Source: Zetaproteobacteria bacterium (lineage in GTDB: Bacteria; Pseudomonadota; Zetaproteobacteria; Mariprofundales; Mariprofundaceae). From it: 37,823 bases of DNA. The translations under genes and the position numbers were made by a program. Below are positions 9,110 to 16,427 of this stretch, piece by piece. How positions within the stretch are numbered: position 1 is the stretch's first letter; the number at the start of each line of letters is the position of its first letter. The DNA is taken from contig JAJRWP010000024.1 of the NCBI GenBank assembly GCA_021545645.1, positions 1 to 37,823 on the forward strand, written 5' to 3'. The notes beneath the pieces are model-generated. The model ran no database searches. It was given only the letters and a program-made list of their open reading frames with translations, and was not told where the DNA came from.

Positions 9110-10531
9110 CTATGCCCGAGCTGCCGCAGTTTTCGGCTGACCGGCAGTTCGAATTGTCATCACAACATTGTATAACATGATCAACGCACCCAGCAGCACC
9201 AGCAATCCGCCGATGGAACGCAACACATAATACGGATGCATGGCCACTACGGTTTCGGCGAAGGTGTAGGCCAGATTCCCGTAATCATCGGTCGCCCGCC
9301 ACATCAGACCCTGCATGATACCGGACACCCACATCGCACAAATATAAATCACCGTGCCGATGGTATGAATCCAGAAATGCCCGTTAACCAATCCGACGGA
9401 ATAAATCTCTGTTTTCCACAAGCGCGTCAGCAAATGATAAATCGCGCCGATGGATACCATTGCCACCCAGCCCAGCGCACCGGAATGTACATGGCCGATG
9501 GTCCAATCCGTGTAGTGGCTCAATGCATTCACTGTTTTGAGCGACATCACCGGCCCTTCAAACGTAGACATGGCATAAAAAGCCAACGACACGACCAAGA
9601 AACGCAGCACATAATCGTCGCGCAGTTTGTTCCACGCGCCGGAGAGCGTCATCAAGCCGTTAATCGCACCGCCCCATGACGGAATAATCATGGCAATGGA
9701 AACCGCCGCCCCCAATGAACCGGCCCAGTCGGGCAACGCCGTGTATTGCAGATGATGCGCGCCCAGCCAAACATAACCGAACATCAATGCCCAGAAATGC
9801 AACACAGAAAGACGGTAGGAGAAAATCGGCAGATTCGCTTGCTTGGGAATGAAATAATACATAATACCGAGAAAGCCTGCGGTCAGGAAGAAGCCCACCG
9901 CGTTATGCCCCCACCACCACTGAATCATCGCATCGTGGACGCCGGAAAATATCGAATACGATTTGGTCATGGTCACCGGAATAGCCAGCGAATTGACCAC
10001 GTGCAGATAGGTAATCATAATCATCATGCCGAGGAAGAACCAGTTGGCGACATAGATATGCGAGGTCTTGCGGTTGGCAATCGTCATAATGAAATTAAAC
10101 ATATACGACAACCAAACCACGGCGATCAGAATATCAACCGGCCATTCCAATTCGGCATATTCCTTACCCTGCGTCCAACCCATCGGAAACGAAATCACCG
10201 CACAAACAATCACCAGATTCCAACCCCAGAAAGTGAACCACGCCAGTTTATCGCTCCACAGCGACACCGCACAGGTTCGTTGCACCACATAAAATGCCGT
10301 GGCCATCAATGTGCAACCACCAAATGCGAAAATCACCGCATTGGTATGCAAAGGACGCAAGCGACCGAAGCTAAGGTATTCGTTCAGATTCAGTGATGGA
10401 AACGATAGCTGCCATGCAATCAGATCACCGACAAGTGCGCCGACAACCAGATAAACCACCGCGCATATTGCAAATGCTTTGACGATGTTAAAATTGTAAT
10501 TCAGACCCTCAGATGAAACGTTCTCTGCCAC
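9110..10531 (-). CDS. ccoN: cbb3-type cytochrome c oxidase subunit I
   Basis: [71 protein letters not shown] ribosome-binding site upstream of GTG at 10531. Confidence 0.96.
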   Translation of the reverse strand: MAENVSSEGLNYNFNIVKAFAICAVVYLVVGALVGDLIAWQLSFPSLNLNEYLSFGRLRPLHTNAVIFAFGGCTLMATAFYVVQRTCAVSLWSDKLAWFTFWGWNLVIVCAVISFPMGWTQGKEYAELEWPVDILIAVVWLSYMFNFIMTIANRKTSHIYVANWFFLGMMIMITYLHVVNSLAIPVTMTKSYSIFSGVHDAMIQWWWGHNAVGFFLTAGFLGIMYYFIPKQANLPIFSYRLSVLHFWALMFGYVWLGAHHLQYTALPDWAGSLGAAVSIAMIIPSWGGAINGLMTLSGAWNKLRDDYVLRFLVVSLAFYAMSTFEGPVMSLKTVNALSHYTDWTIGHVHSGALGWVAMVSIGAIYHLLTRLWKTEIYSVGLVNGHFWIHTIGTVIYICAMWVSGIMQGLMWRATDDYGNLAYTFAETVVAMHPYYVLRSIGGLLVLLGALIMLYNVVMTIRTAGQPKTAAARA

Positions 10532-10783
10532 GATTCTCACCTCCTCTATCCAATGAACATATATTTAGGATGAAACTTTCTTCATAATCGGCACGCATTG
10601 CAAGCTTTTTTTTAGGCGCTGCTCATGCGGCACGATTTATTGAATATATAAGAAGGCGTTTTTACGCTTCATATCGGACTGAACAAGAAAAAAGCGCATA
10701 AATAAAATGGCGGGAGGGTGTCACTCACATTATCACCTGAAACCATTGCTACATAAAGAATATATCTGTTTGGTTTTTCAATA

Positions 10784-10805
10784 TACCATCAAATGTACCA
10801 ACAAA
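10784..10805. repeat. 22-bp direct repeat, left copy (candidate att core or integrase arm site)
   Basis: TACCATCAAATGTACCAACAAA, identical to 15142-15163. Confidence 0.85.
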
Positions 10806-10922
10806 TCTGACTGATACCCTGCGCATAGCACCCAAACCCATGTGATACGGCATCACTGCCTAGAATTCTCCCGACCCTAGATTGATGCTACACGGAGGCA
10901 GCAATGAGTGGACAACGGCAAG

Positions 10923-10966
10923 CCTTTTATGGAGGTAAGGAACTCTTTTTATACACTCCGCATAAA
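10923..10966. repeat. Imperfect direct repeat, copy 1
   Basis: CCTTTTATGGAGGTAAGGAACTCTTTTTATACACTCCGCATAAA aligns with 10992-11036 with one single-base indel plus substitutions. Confidence 0.6.
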
Positions 10967-10991
10967 CTCCACCCTGCCCATATCGGCAGCC

Positions 10992-11036
10992 CCTTTTTAT
11001 GGTGGCTAGAAAATCTTTTTATAACGCTCCGAAAAA
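10992..11036. repeat. Imperfect direct repeat, copy 2
   Basis: CCTTTTTATGGTGGCTAGAAAATCTTTTTATAACGCTCCGAAAAA; see copy 1. Confidence 0.6.
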
Positions 11037-11219
11037 TTTCACCATTGCCAGCACATCCGGCCATTCATTTTTTGGCACATCGTTAATCGGGGCCGGATAG
11101 ATGCCGCACCCGAAAAGTATTTGCCGGATCGCCATAATTTCGCCGCTTTCAATCTTAACGATGAAATAGCGACCATCCGCTATCCTGTAGCCTGTAGTCC
11201 GCACATCAGAAGCGCACAT
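11019..11219 (-). CDS. Small hypothetical protein of the integrative element
   Basis: 66-aa ORF co-directional with the element operon; no recognised family. Confidence 0.4.
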   Translation of the reverse strand: MCASDVRTTGYRIADGRYFIVKIESGEIMAIRQILFGCGIYPAPINDVPKNEWPDVLAMVKFFGAL

Positions 11220-11253
11220 AAAAACCGGAGCCTATGGCATATATATACATAGT

Positions 11254-11382
11254 GTTCAGTTTCTGAACCTGTGAAACATCCGTGAAACACGCTAACGGTT
11301 CAGTTTCTGAACCTGTGGAGCATGCCGAAAAGGCTTTCAAGTTCAGTTTCTGCACCTGTGGTGTTCAGTTTCTGAACTTGTG
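11254..11382. repeat. Iteron-like array: four copies of GTTCAGTTTCTGAACCTGTG
   Basis: Copies at 11254-11273, 11298-11317, 11341-11360 (CTGCAC variant) and 11363-11382 (CTTGTG variant); start spacing 44, 43, 22 bp; each contains GTTCAG-TTT-CTGAAC dyad (one degenerate). Confidence 0.9.
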
Positions 11383-11735
11383 TTCTGTTTTTTCCAGTTT
11401 ATCCATTCGCCAGAAAATGCGTATAGGTTGGGTCGCTTGTACAGCCCACCACGTTGGGTGCGCTCTATGAAGCCCTTTTCTTCCAGTTCTCGGATCGCCT
11501 TGGCAATCGTAGCCCTTGCCATGCCGCCGTTCATGTCAGTGTAAGGGCAGAAAATAGGTTCACTGAGACTGCCCGCCATGCCTTTTGTCGGGTTCTTATG
11601 TCGAATAATGGAAAGGAAGACCCGCACTGCCGAATGCGAAAGACTGTTGAATGCCTCCGAATCAAACAAGGGGTTTTCCACCATGATAAACAGCGGGCCT
11701 TTCCTGCCGCGTTTCATGTTTCGCTGATTCGTCAT
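11343..11735 (-). CDS. Winged-helix/HTH DNA-binding protein (candidate replication or copy-control protein)
   Basis: SHSAVRVFLSIIRHKNP...GMARATIAKAIRELEEKGFIERTQRGGLYKRPNLYAFSGEW looks like a winged HTH; start overlaps upstream ORF stop (ATGA). Confidence 0.7.
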   Translation of the reverse strand: MTNQRNMKRGRKGPLFIMVENPLFDSEAFNSLSHSAVRVFLSIIRHKNPTKGMAGSLSEPIFCPYTDMNGGMARATIAKAIRELEEKGFIERTQRGGLYKRPNLYAFSGEWINWKKQNTSSETEHHRCRN

Positions 11736-12115
11736 TTTAGCCCTAGCTTCTCAGCGCCGGAAAGACGTTGCACCAGCGAATCCATACCTTTGCATGCCTG
11801 AGTATCCAAAACATACTTGTGCGACGAAAAAACGTCCCCTATTGCCATATCAGCGGTACGCTTGCCCGTCCTGAAAGGCCAGAGTGAACAGGTGCTTGTT
11901 TGGCAGGTGGATGGATTCGCGCCGATACACTCGCGGCAGTAGCGATTGATCACCTTTGTTTTGTCGATGCCCTTCGGTGTTTTGCCCATTCGCATAGGCC
12001 ATAGGCTGCATTCAGCCTGAAAGCTGCAATTTTTGATTGTACCGATTTCGCCAGCGGTACAATCGATGCAAAAAAGGCGGATTGATTCGCTTCTGTTCAG
12101 GCATTCCTTGCTCAT
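11732..12115 (-). CDS. Cys-rich protein with duplicated CxxC...CSLWPxRxGK motif
   Basis: Repeats RLFCIDCTAGEIGTIKNCSFQAECSLWPMRMGKT and NRYCRECIGANPSTCQTSTCSLWPFRTGKR; ATGA overlaps at both ends of the gene. Confidence 0.7.
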   Translation of the reverse strand: MSKECLNRSESIRLFCIDCTAGEIGTIKNCSFQAECSLWPMRMGKTPKGIDKTKVINRYCRECIGANPSTCQTSTCSLWPFRTGKRTADMAIGDVFSSHKYVLDTQACKGMDSLVQRLSGAEKLGLK

Positions 12116-12462
12116 GTTTCCACCTCGCATAGCTGGCGGGCAGCCGAGCAAAACGCATTTTCTGGATTACCCCGCACAGCGCGTAAGCAACCTTTTACAA
12201 TTTCGTCGCCAGCCAGCCCGAAGCTGTCCAAAGCATGCCTGATACCCTCAATGCCCCAGCCATCGACTGCGGCTTTCACTAAAAATAATCCGTAGGGTGA
12301 AAGCTGCTCTTGAATTTTGATTGGCAGCCACAATGCAAGGCTTGGTTTTATCAGAATTGCACCCAGCAATTTGGCGGCGGCCTTATCTGTGCTATGATTC
12401 GCTTGCTTGATGTGGAAAGGCGGCTTCTTGGCGGGGGCCGCTTTTTTTGTGGTGGTGTCCAT
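12112..12462 (-). CDS. Hypothetical protein of element operon
   Basis: ORF starting MDTTTKKAAPAKKPPFHIKQ; starts right after the alpA-like stop and overlaps the next gene by ATGA. Confidence 0.6.
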   Translation of the reverse strand: MDTTTKKAAPAKKPPFHIKQANHSTDKAAAKLLGAILIKPSLALWLPIKIQEQLSPYGLFLVKAAVDGWGIEGIRHALDSFGLAGDEIVKGCLRAVRGNPENAFCSAARQLCEVET

Positions 12463-12463
12463 A

Positions 12464-12712
12464 TCAGGCTGCCTGATTCGTATCTTGACGGTCGCGCCAG
12501 TCCTTACCTGCGGCCAGCAGATCGCAAAGTTCATCAATAGCACTTGTTTCCCATGCCGTAGTGCGCTCGCTGAGTTTTATGCCAGCCGGAAATCGGCCTG
12601 CTTGAATGCCTGCCCACCATGCCGAGCGGCTAACCGGAACACGTTGCAATACGCGCGGCAGTCGCTCAAATCCTTTTGCCTGTGTTGATATTCCTTTGCT
12701 TTGTGATGCCAT
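12464..12712 (-). CDS. AlpA family phage/element regulator (MerR-like HTH)
   Basis: RLPRVLQRVPVSRSAWWAGIQAGRFPAGIKLSERTTAWETSAIDELCDLLAAG is a typical AlpA signature. Confidence 0.85.
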   Translation of the reverse strand: MASQSKGISTQAKGFERLPRVLQRVPVSRSAWWAGIQAGRFPAGIKLSERTTAWETSAIDELCDLLAAGKDWRDRQDTNQAA

Positions 12713-12810
12713 TTTACTGCCTCCTGTCGTCTCTGTTAGACGTTATGAAGGCTCAGCTTAGACCCGTAATAATGCGAAAAAGAATTGAAAAAAAACCTTT
12801 CGCCTATGTG

Positions 12811-13137
12811 CAAGCCGTTCGACAAAGGTGTTGCTATAAAGAAAAGGTAAAATGGGTCTGTCATTGTATGTTGTGCATTTGATGTATTTGAAAAGTAATC
12901 ATGCAAGTCAAAATAGACATAGCCGCCTATTGGGGGCTATGTCTATTTGTACCTTTCTGAACTATTTAGCCCTGTCCTGAATCCCTGTTTGCAGAAATTA
13001 ATCTGAACACCGTCAACTTTCACTGGAATCCGTGAAGAAGATTTCTTGCCCAAATGAAAAATGCCTCCAACCGTTGTGATTAAAGGCATTATATCATCTG
13101 CAAAGGCTAATTAGCAACATCTTTGTCGAACGGCTTG
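12811..13137. mobile_element. MITE-like non-autonomous insertion (327 bp)
   Basis: 26-bp terminal inverted repeats CAAGCCGTTCGACAAAGGTGTTGCTA (12811-12836) / TAGCAACATCTTTGTCGAACGGCTTG (13112-13137), 25/26 complementary; flanked by 9-bp direct repeat GCCTATGTG (12802-12810, 13138-13146); no sizeable ORF inside. Confidence 0.8.
12911..12948. repeat. 14-bp perfect hairpin inside MITE-like insertion
   Basis: AAATAGACATAGCC-GCCTATTGGG-GGCTATGTCTATTT. Confidence 0.85.
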
Positions 13138-13139
13138 GC

Positions 13140-13874
13140 CTATGTGTGCCCTTGTTTGAGAATTCCACGCACCTGCTGCCTCGTAGTTTTAAGATCGCCA
13201 AACTCAGAAAGAAGATTGGCTGTAAGGGAATATCTATCGGGCATATCTTCGTGGAAAAGCCCAGCCAGCGTTTTTACAGCCCAACCCCGCTTAGCAGAAA
13301 GTCCGCTATTTTTTCCTCTCTTCGCAAACAGATCGCTTGAAAGATTCCAATTAGCCGCCACTTCAACCATTTTTCTCCCTGCTATATGCTCAAGCTCGCT
13401 TGCAAAGTCCCAATCTTTTTCGCGATCCTCCGAATATAGATAATCATTTGATATAAGGTCATCGTAACCGTAACGCTGTTTTGCCTCCCTATAAAACACC
13501 TCCGCAGCGTCTTGCCGCGCCTTGTTGTTCAAATCCACGTCTTTTTTCCATTGAACAGGATCATCAATAGAACGGCACACAAGAAGAACATCGAGAATTT
13601 CGGTACAGTGATTAAACACCATCTTAACTGGCCCGCCAAATCCATTTAATACATCTTGCAGCGCCTTATCTTCAAGCCAATCAAGCGGCCACAAGCACTC
13701 ACCATCTATTTCAAGAATACGACCGTTGAAGCGTTGAAGGGCAGAAGCCACGCCCTCGGCCAAGATGCCCTTACAAAACGCTTTATATGCTGTCTCAGAG
13801 GTTTTGAAGATACCAAAGATTTTATGTCTTGCATCAATGTGAAGTAACTTCCGAAGGTTCGTCTGCTCGTCCAC
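13140..13874 (-). CDS. Hypothetical protein, candidate cargo of the integrative element
   Basis: 244-aa ORF, begins 3 nt after the integrase stop codon, same strand; no family recognised. Confidence 0.7.
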   Translation of the reverse strand: MDEQTNLRKLLHIDARHKIFGIFKTSETAYKAFCKGILAEGVASALQRFNGRILEIDGECLWPLDWLEDKALQDVLNGFGGPVKMVFNHCTEILDVLLVCRSIDDPVQWKKDVDLNNKARQDAAEVFYREAKQRYGYDDLISNDYLYSEDREKDWDFASELEHIAGRKMVEVAANWNLSSDLFAKRGKNSGLSAKRGWAVKTLAGLFHEDMPDRYSLTANLLSEFGDLKTTRQQVRGILKQGHT

Positions 13875-13877
13875 GAT

Positions 13878-15098
13878 TCACCCCCTTTCACGATGTATCG
13901 GTATCACATCCGCGCCTGTTCGCAGTCCATCCAAATAATCAGCCCAGTGTTGCATCATTTTTTTACGTTCGGCCAAATGCTGAGCATGGTTATAGGCCGC
14001 TTTTATCTTGTTGCGCTCGGCATGGGCAAGCTGGCGCTCGATCACATCACTGGCCCAGCCCTGTTCATGCAACATGGTGGAAGCCATTGCCCTGAAACCA
14101 TGACCGACAATCTCCGACTTTTCAAAACCCATACGACGCAAAGTCGCATTCACCGTGTTTTCACTCATTGCCCGATCCCTGCTCCGCACACTCGGGAAGA
14201 CAAAACGCCCCCGCCCCGTCAACGCATGCAGATCGCGCAGGATAACCACCGCCTGCGATGATAGTGGCACAATATGCTGAACCTTCATCTTCATCTTCTC
14301 CGCTGGTATGCGCCACTCTGCGGCATCAAGATCAAATTCTACCCATTCCGCATTCCGTAATTCACCGGGACGCACAAACATCAGCGGGGCAAGCTGTAAG
14401 GCGCAGCGAGTGACATACGCACCGGAGTAACTGGCAATCGCACGAAGCAACCCGCCAACCTCTTTCGGATCAGTAATTGTTGCCATGCTTTTATGCTTTA
14501 CGGGCGCAAGTGCTCCTTTCAGATCAACGGTAGGGTCACGGTCTGTGCGTCCCGTTGCGATTGAATAGCGGAACACCTGACCGCAAACCGCCCGCGTCCG
14601 GTGCGCTGTCTCTACAGCACCACGGCTTTCAATGCGGCGGAGCATCGCCAATACGTCCGGCGCTTCCAGTTCAACAATCGGGCGTTTCCCAATCCACGGG
14701 AAAACATCCCGCTCCAGATCACGAATCACCCGCTTTGCATGCCTATCGCTTAATCTTCGAGACTGCTTACCGTGCCATTCCCTAGCAATCGCCTCGAAGC
14801 TGTCAGCCTTGGCATTCTTTTCAGATTGCTTTACCACGGCGGGATCAATTCCATCAGCCACTTGTGTGCGATAATCATTACACCGACGCCTTGCCTCTTT
14901 TAGGCTCACCTCAGGATATGTCCCCAAGGCCAGCGTACATTGTCGGTTCCCCATGCGGTAATTCATTCGCCAATACTTGCCCCCGTTTGGGTGAATAAGC
15001 AGATGGAGACCGCGACCGTCAGACAACTTCACCTGCTTGTCAGCAGGTTTCGCAGCACGCACAAGAGGATCATTCAATTTATCGCTTAACCTAGCCAT
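13878..15098 (-). CDS. int: Tyrosine recombinase/integrase (P4-type)
   Basis: N-terminal DUF4102-like LSDGRGLHLLIHPNGGKYWRMNYR; catalytic FVRPGELR, HGFRAMASTMLHE, and C-terminal KAAYNHAQHLAERKKMMQHWADYLD. Start at MARLSDKLND. Confidence 0.95.
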   Translation of the reverse strand: MARLSDKLNDPLVRAAKPADKQVKLSDGRGLHLLIHPNGGKYWRMNYRMGNRQCTLALGTYPEVSLKEARRRCNDYRTQVADGIDPAVVKQSEKNAKADSFEAIAREWHGKQSRRLSDRHAKRVIRDLERDVFPWIGKRPIVELEAPDVLAMLRRIESRGAVETAHRTRAVCGQVFRYSIATGRTDRDPTVDLKGALAPVKHKSMATITDPKEVGGLLRAIASYSGAYVTRCALQLAPLMFVRPGELRNAEWVEFDLDAAEWRIPAEKMKMKVQHIVPLSSQAVVILRDLHALTGRGRFVFPSVRSRDRAMSENTVNATLRRMGFEKSEIVGHGFRAMASTMLHEQGWASDVIERQLAHAERNKIKAAYNHAQHLAERKKMMQHWADYLDGLRTGADVIPIHRERG

Positions 15099-15112
15099 TT
15101 TCAGCCCCTTTT

Positions 15113-15176
15113 GATGGTACATGCTCTGGAGGGCGGCCATGTACCATCAAATGTACCAACAAAAATGATGGTACAT
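15113..15176. repeat. Cluster of four ATGTACCA[TA]C decamers in both orientations upstream of int (includes right copy of the 22-bp direct repeat, 15142-15163)
   Basis: GATGGTACAT 15113-15122; ATGTACCATC 15139-15148; ATGTACCAAC 15151-15160; GATGGTACAT 15167-15176. Confidence 0.85.
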
Positions 15177-15274
15177 TGCTGAATTGTATAGGACAAGGCT
15201 GGACAACAAGACAAGAAAAAAGACAGCAACCACAACGATTACTGGCCTTTATTGGACTTCCTAGAATACTGATA

Positions 15275-15367
15275 TGGCGGAGAGGGTGGGATTCGAACCC
15301 ACGTGACAGGTTTCCCCGTCCAACCGATTTCGAGTCGGTGCCGTTATAACCACTTCGGTACCTCTCC
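15275..15367 (-). tRNA. tRNA-Ser (anticodon CGA), CCA encoded
   Basis: Minus strand GGAGAGG...ACCGA-CTCGAAA-TCGGT...GTGGGTTCGAATCCCAC-CCTCTCC-G-CCA; long variable arm; 93 nt. Confidence 0.96.
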
Positions 15368-15464
15368 GTACCTGAAAAACCCTGTTTGAAAAGTCGGCGA
15401 AGCATACGGAAGCATGCGAGCGACGCAAGTACAGCATACGGATGTTTAATCGTGCACTGCGGGC

Positions 15465-16427
15465 TTACGTCAGCTCGGAATATGCACCCAACTTACGCAA
15501 ACGCTGGTAGCGTGTTTCAAGCAACGCATCAAGCGGTTCGGCAAGCAGTGCTTTCAAGGCCTTGTCGAGCACATCGCCCATCATTGCCGCAGCAGCTTCG
15601 GGATTTTCATGTGCGCCGCCCAGCGGTTCGGGAATAATTTCATCAATCAGGCCAAGGCCTTCGAGATCCTTGGCGGAAAGCTTGAGCGCCTCCGCCGCCT
15701 GCTCGGCAAAGCTGCGGTCATGCCACAAAATAGCTGCACAACCTTCCGGCGAAATCACCGAATAGGTAGTAAATTGCTGCATGAATAAACGGTCGCCCAC
15801 GCCAATCGCCAGCGCCCCGCCGGAACCGCCCTCGCCAATCACCGTGCAGATCACCGGCACTTTCAGGCTGGAAAGCTCCATCAGATTACGCGCAATAGCC
15901 TCGCTCTGGCCGCGTTCTTCGGCATCGACACCGGGCCACGCACCAGCCGTATCAATAAATGTCATCACCGGCATGTTAAAACGCTCGGCCAGTTGAAAAA
16001 GCCGCAACGCCTTGCGATAACCTTCGGGGCGCGGCATGCCGAAATTGCGTTTGATTTTTTCTTTGGTGTCGCGGCCCTTCTGATGCCCGATAATCACCAC
16101 CGCCTGCTCGCGAAAACGCGCCGTACCACCGACAATCGCACCATCGTCGCCGAAGGCACGATCCCCGTGCAATTCTTGAAAATCGTCAAACATTTCTTCC
16201 ACATAATCGAGAAAATACGGGCGATCCGGATGCCGGGCCAGCTGCGTGAGCTGCCAGCGGTCGGCTTTGGCATAAATATCGTGAATCAGCGCATCGCGTT
16301 TGGCGGTCAGCTTTTCCACCTCTTCGGCAATATTTACTCCGGCATCTTTGCCCATGCCGGAAAGCTCTTCGATTTTTGAAGTGAGTTCGGCGATAGGCCG
16401 TTCGAATTCCAGATAGCTACGCGGCAT
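15465..16427 (-). CDS. accA: Acetyl-CoA carboxylase carboxyltransferase subunit alpha
   Basis: [22 protein letters not shown]..., [42 protein letters not shown]. Confidence 0.97.
   Translation of the reverse strand: MPRSYLEFERPIAELTSKIEELSGMGKDAGVNIAEEVEKLTAKRDALIHDIYAKADRWQLTQLARHPDRPYFLDYVEEMFDDFQELHGDRAFGDDGAIVGGTARFREQAVVIIGHQKGRDTKEKIKRNFGMPRPEGYRKALRLFQLAERFNMPVMTFIDTAGAWPGVDAEERGQSEAIARNLMELSSLKVPVICTVIGEGGSGGALAIGVGDRLFMQQFTTYSVISPEGCAAILWHDRSFAEQAAEALKLSAKDLEGLGLIDEIIPEPLGGAHENPEAAAAMMGDVLDKALKALLAEPLDALLETRYQRLRKLGAYSELT

Larger units (their letters stand above)
10708..15275. mobile_element. Compact integrative genetic element next to tRNA-Ser(CGA); boundaries approximate
   Basis: Tyrosine integrase, AlpA-like regulator, winged-helix and Cys-motif proteins; 22-bp direct repeat at both ends; adjacent tRNA 3' end. 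Interrupts the ccoN / tRNA-Ser region. Confidence 0.8.

Noticed and set aside
9236-10396. Plus-strand ORFs (147 aa, 216 aa, 74 aa) opposite ccoN
   Set aside because: Antisense shadows of a conserved gene, no recognisable domains.
10532-10700. FNR box (TTGAT-N4-ATCAA) upstream of ccoN
   Set aside because: Expected from biology but no convincing match found by reading either strand.
11254-11382. CRISPR array interpretation of the four 20-mers
   Set aside because: Repeats are short, spacers are 24, 23 and 2 nt, no cas genes; iteron/operator array fits better.
12841-13111. Transposase gene inside the 327-bp insertion
   Set aside because: No ORF of useful length or transposase motif; treated as non-autonomous.
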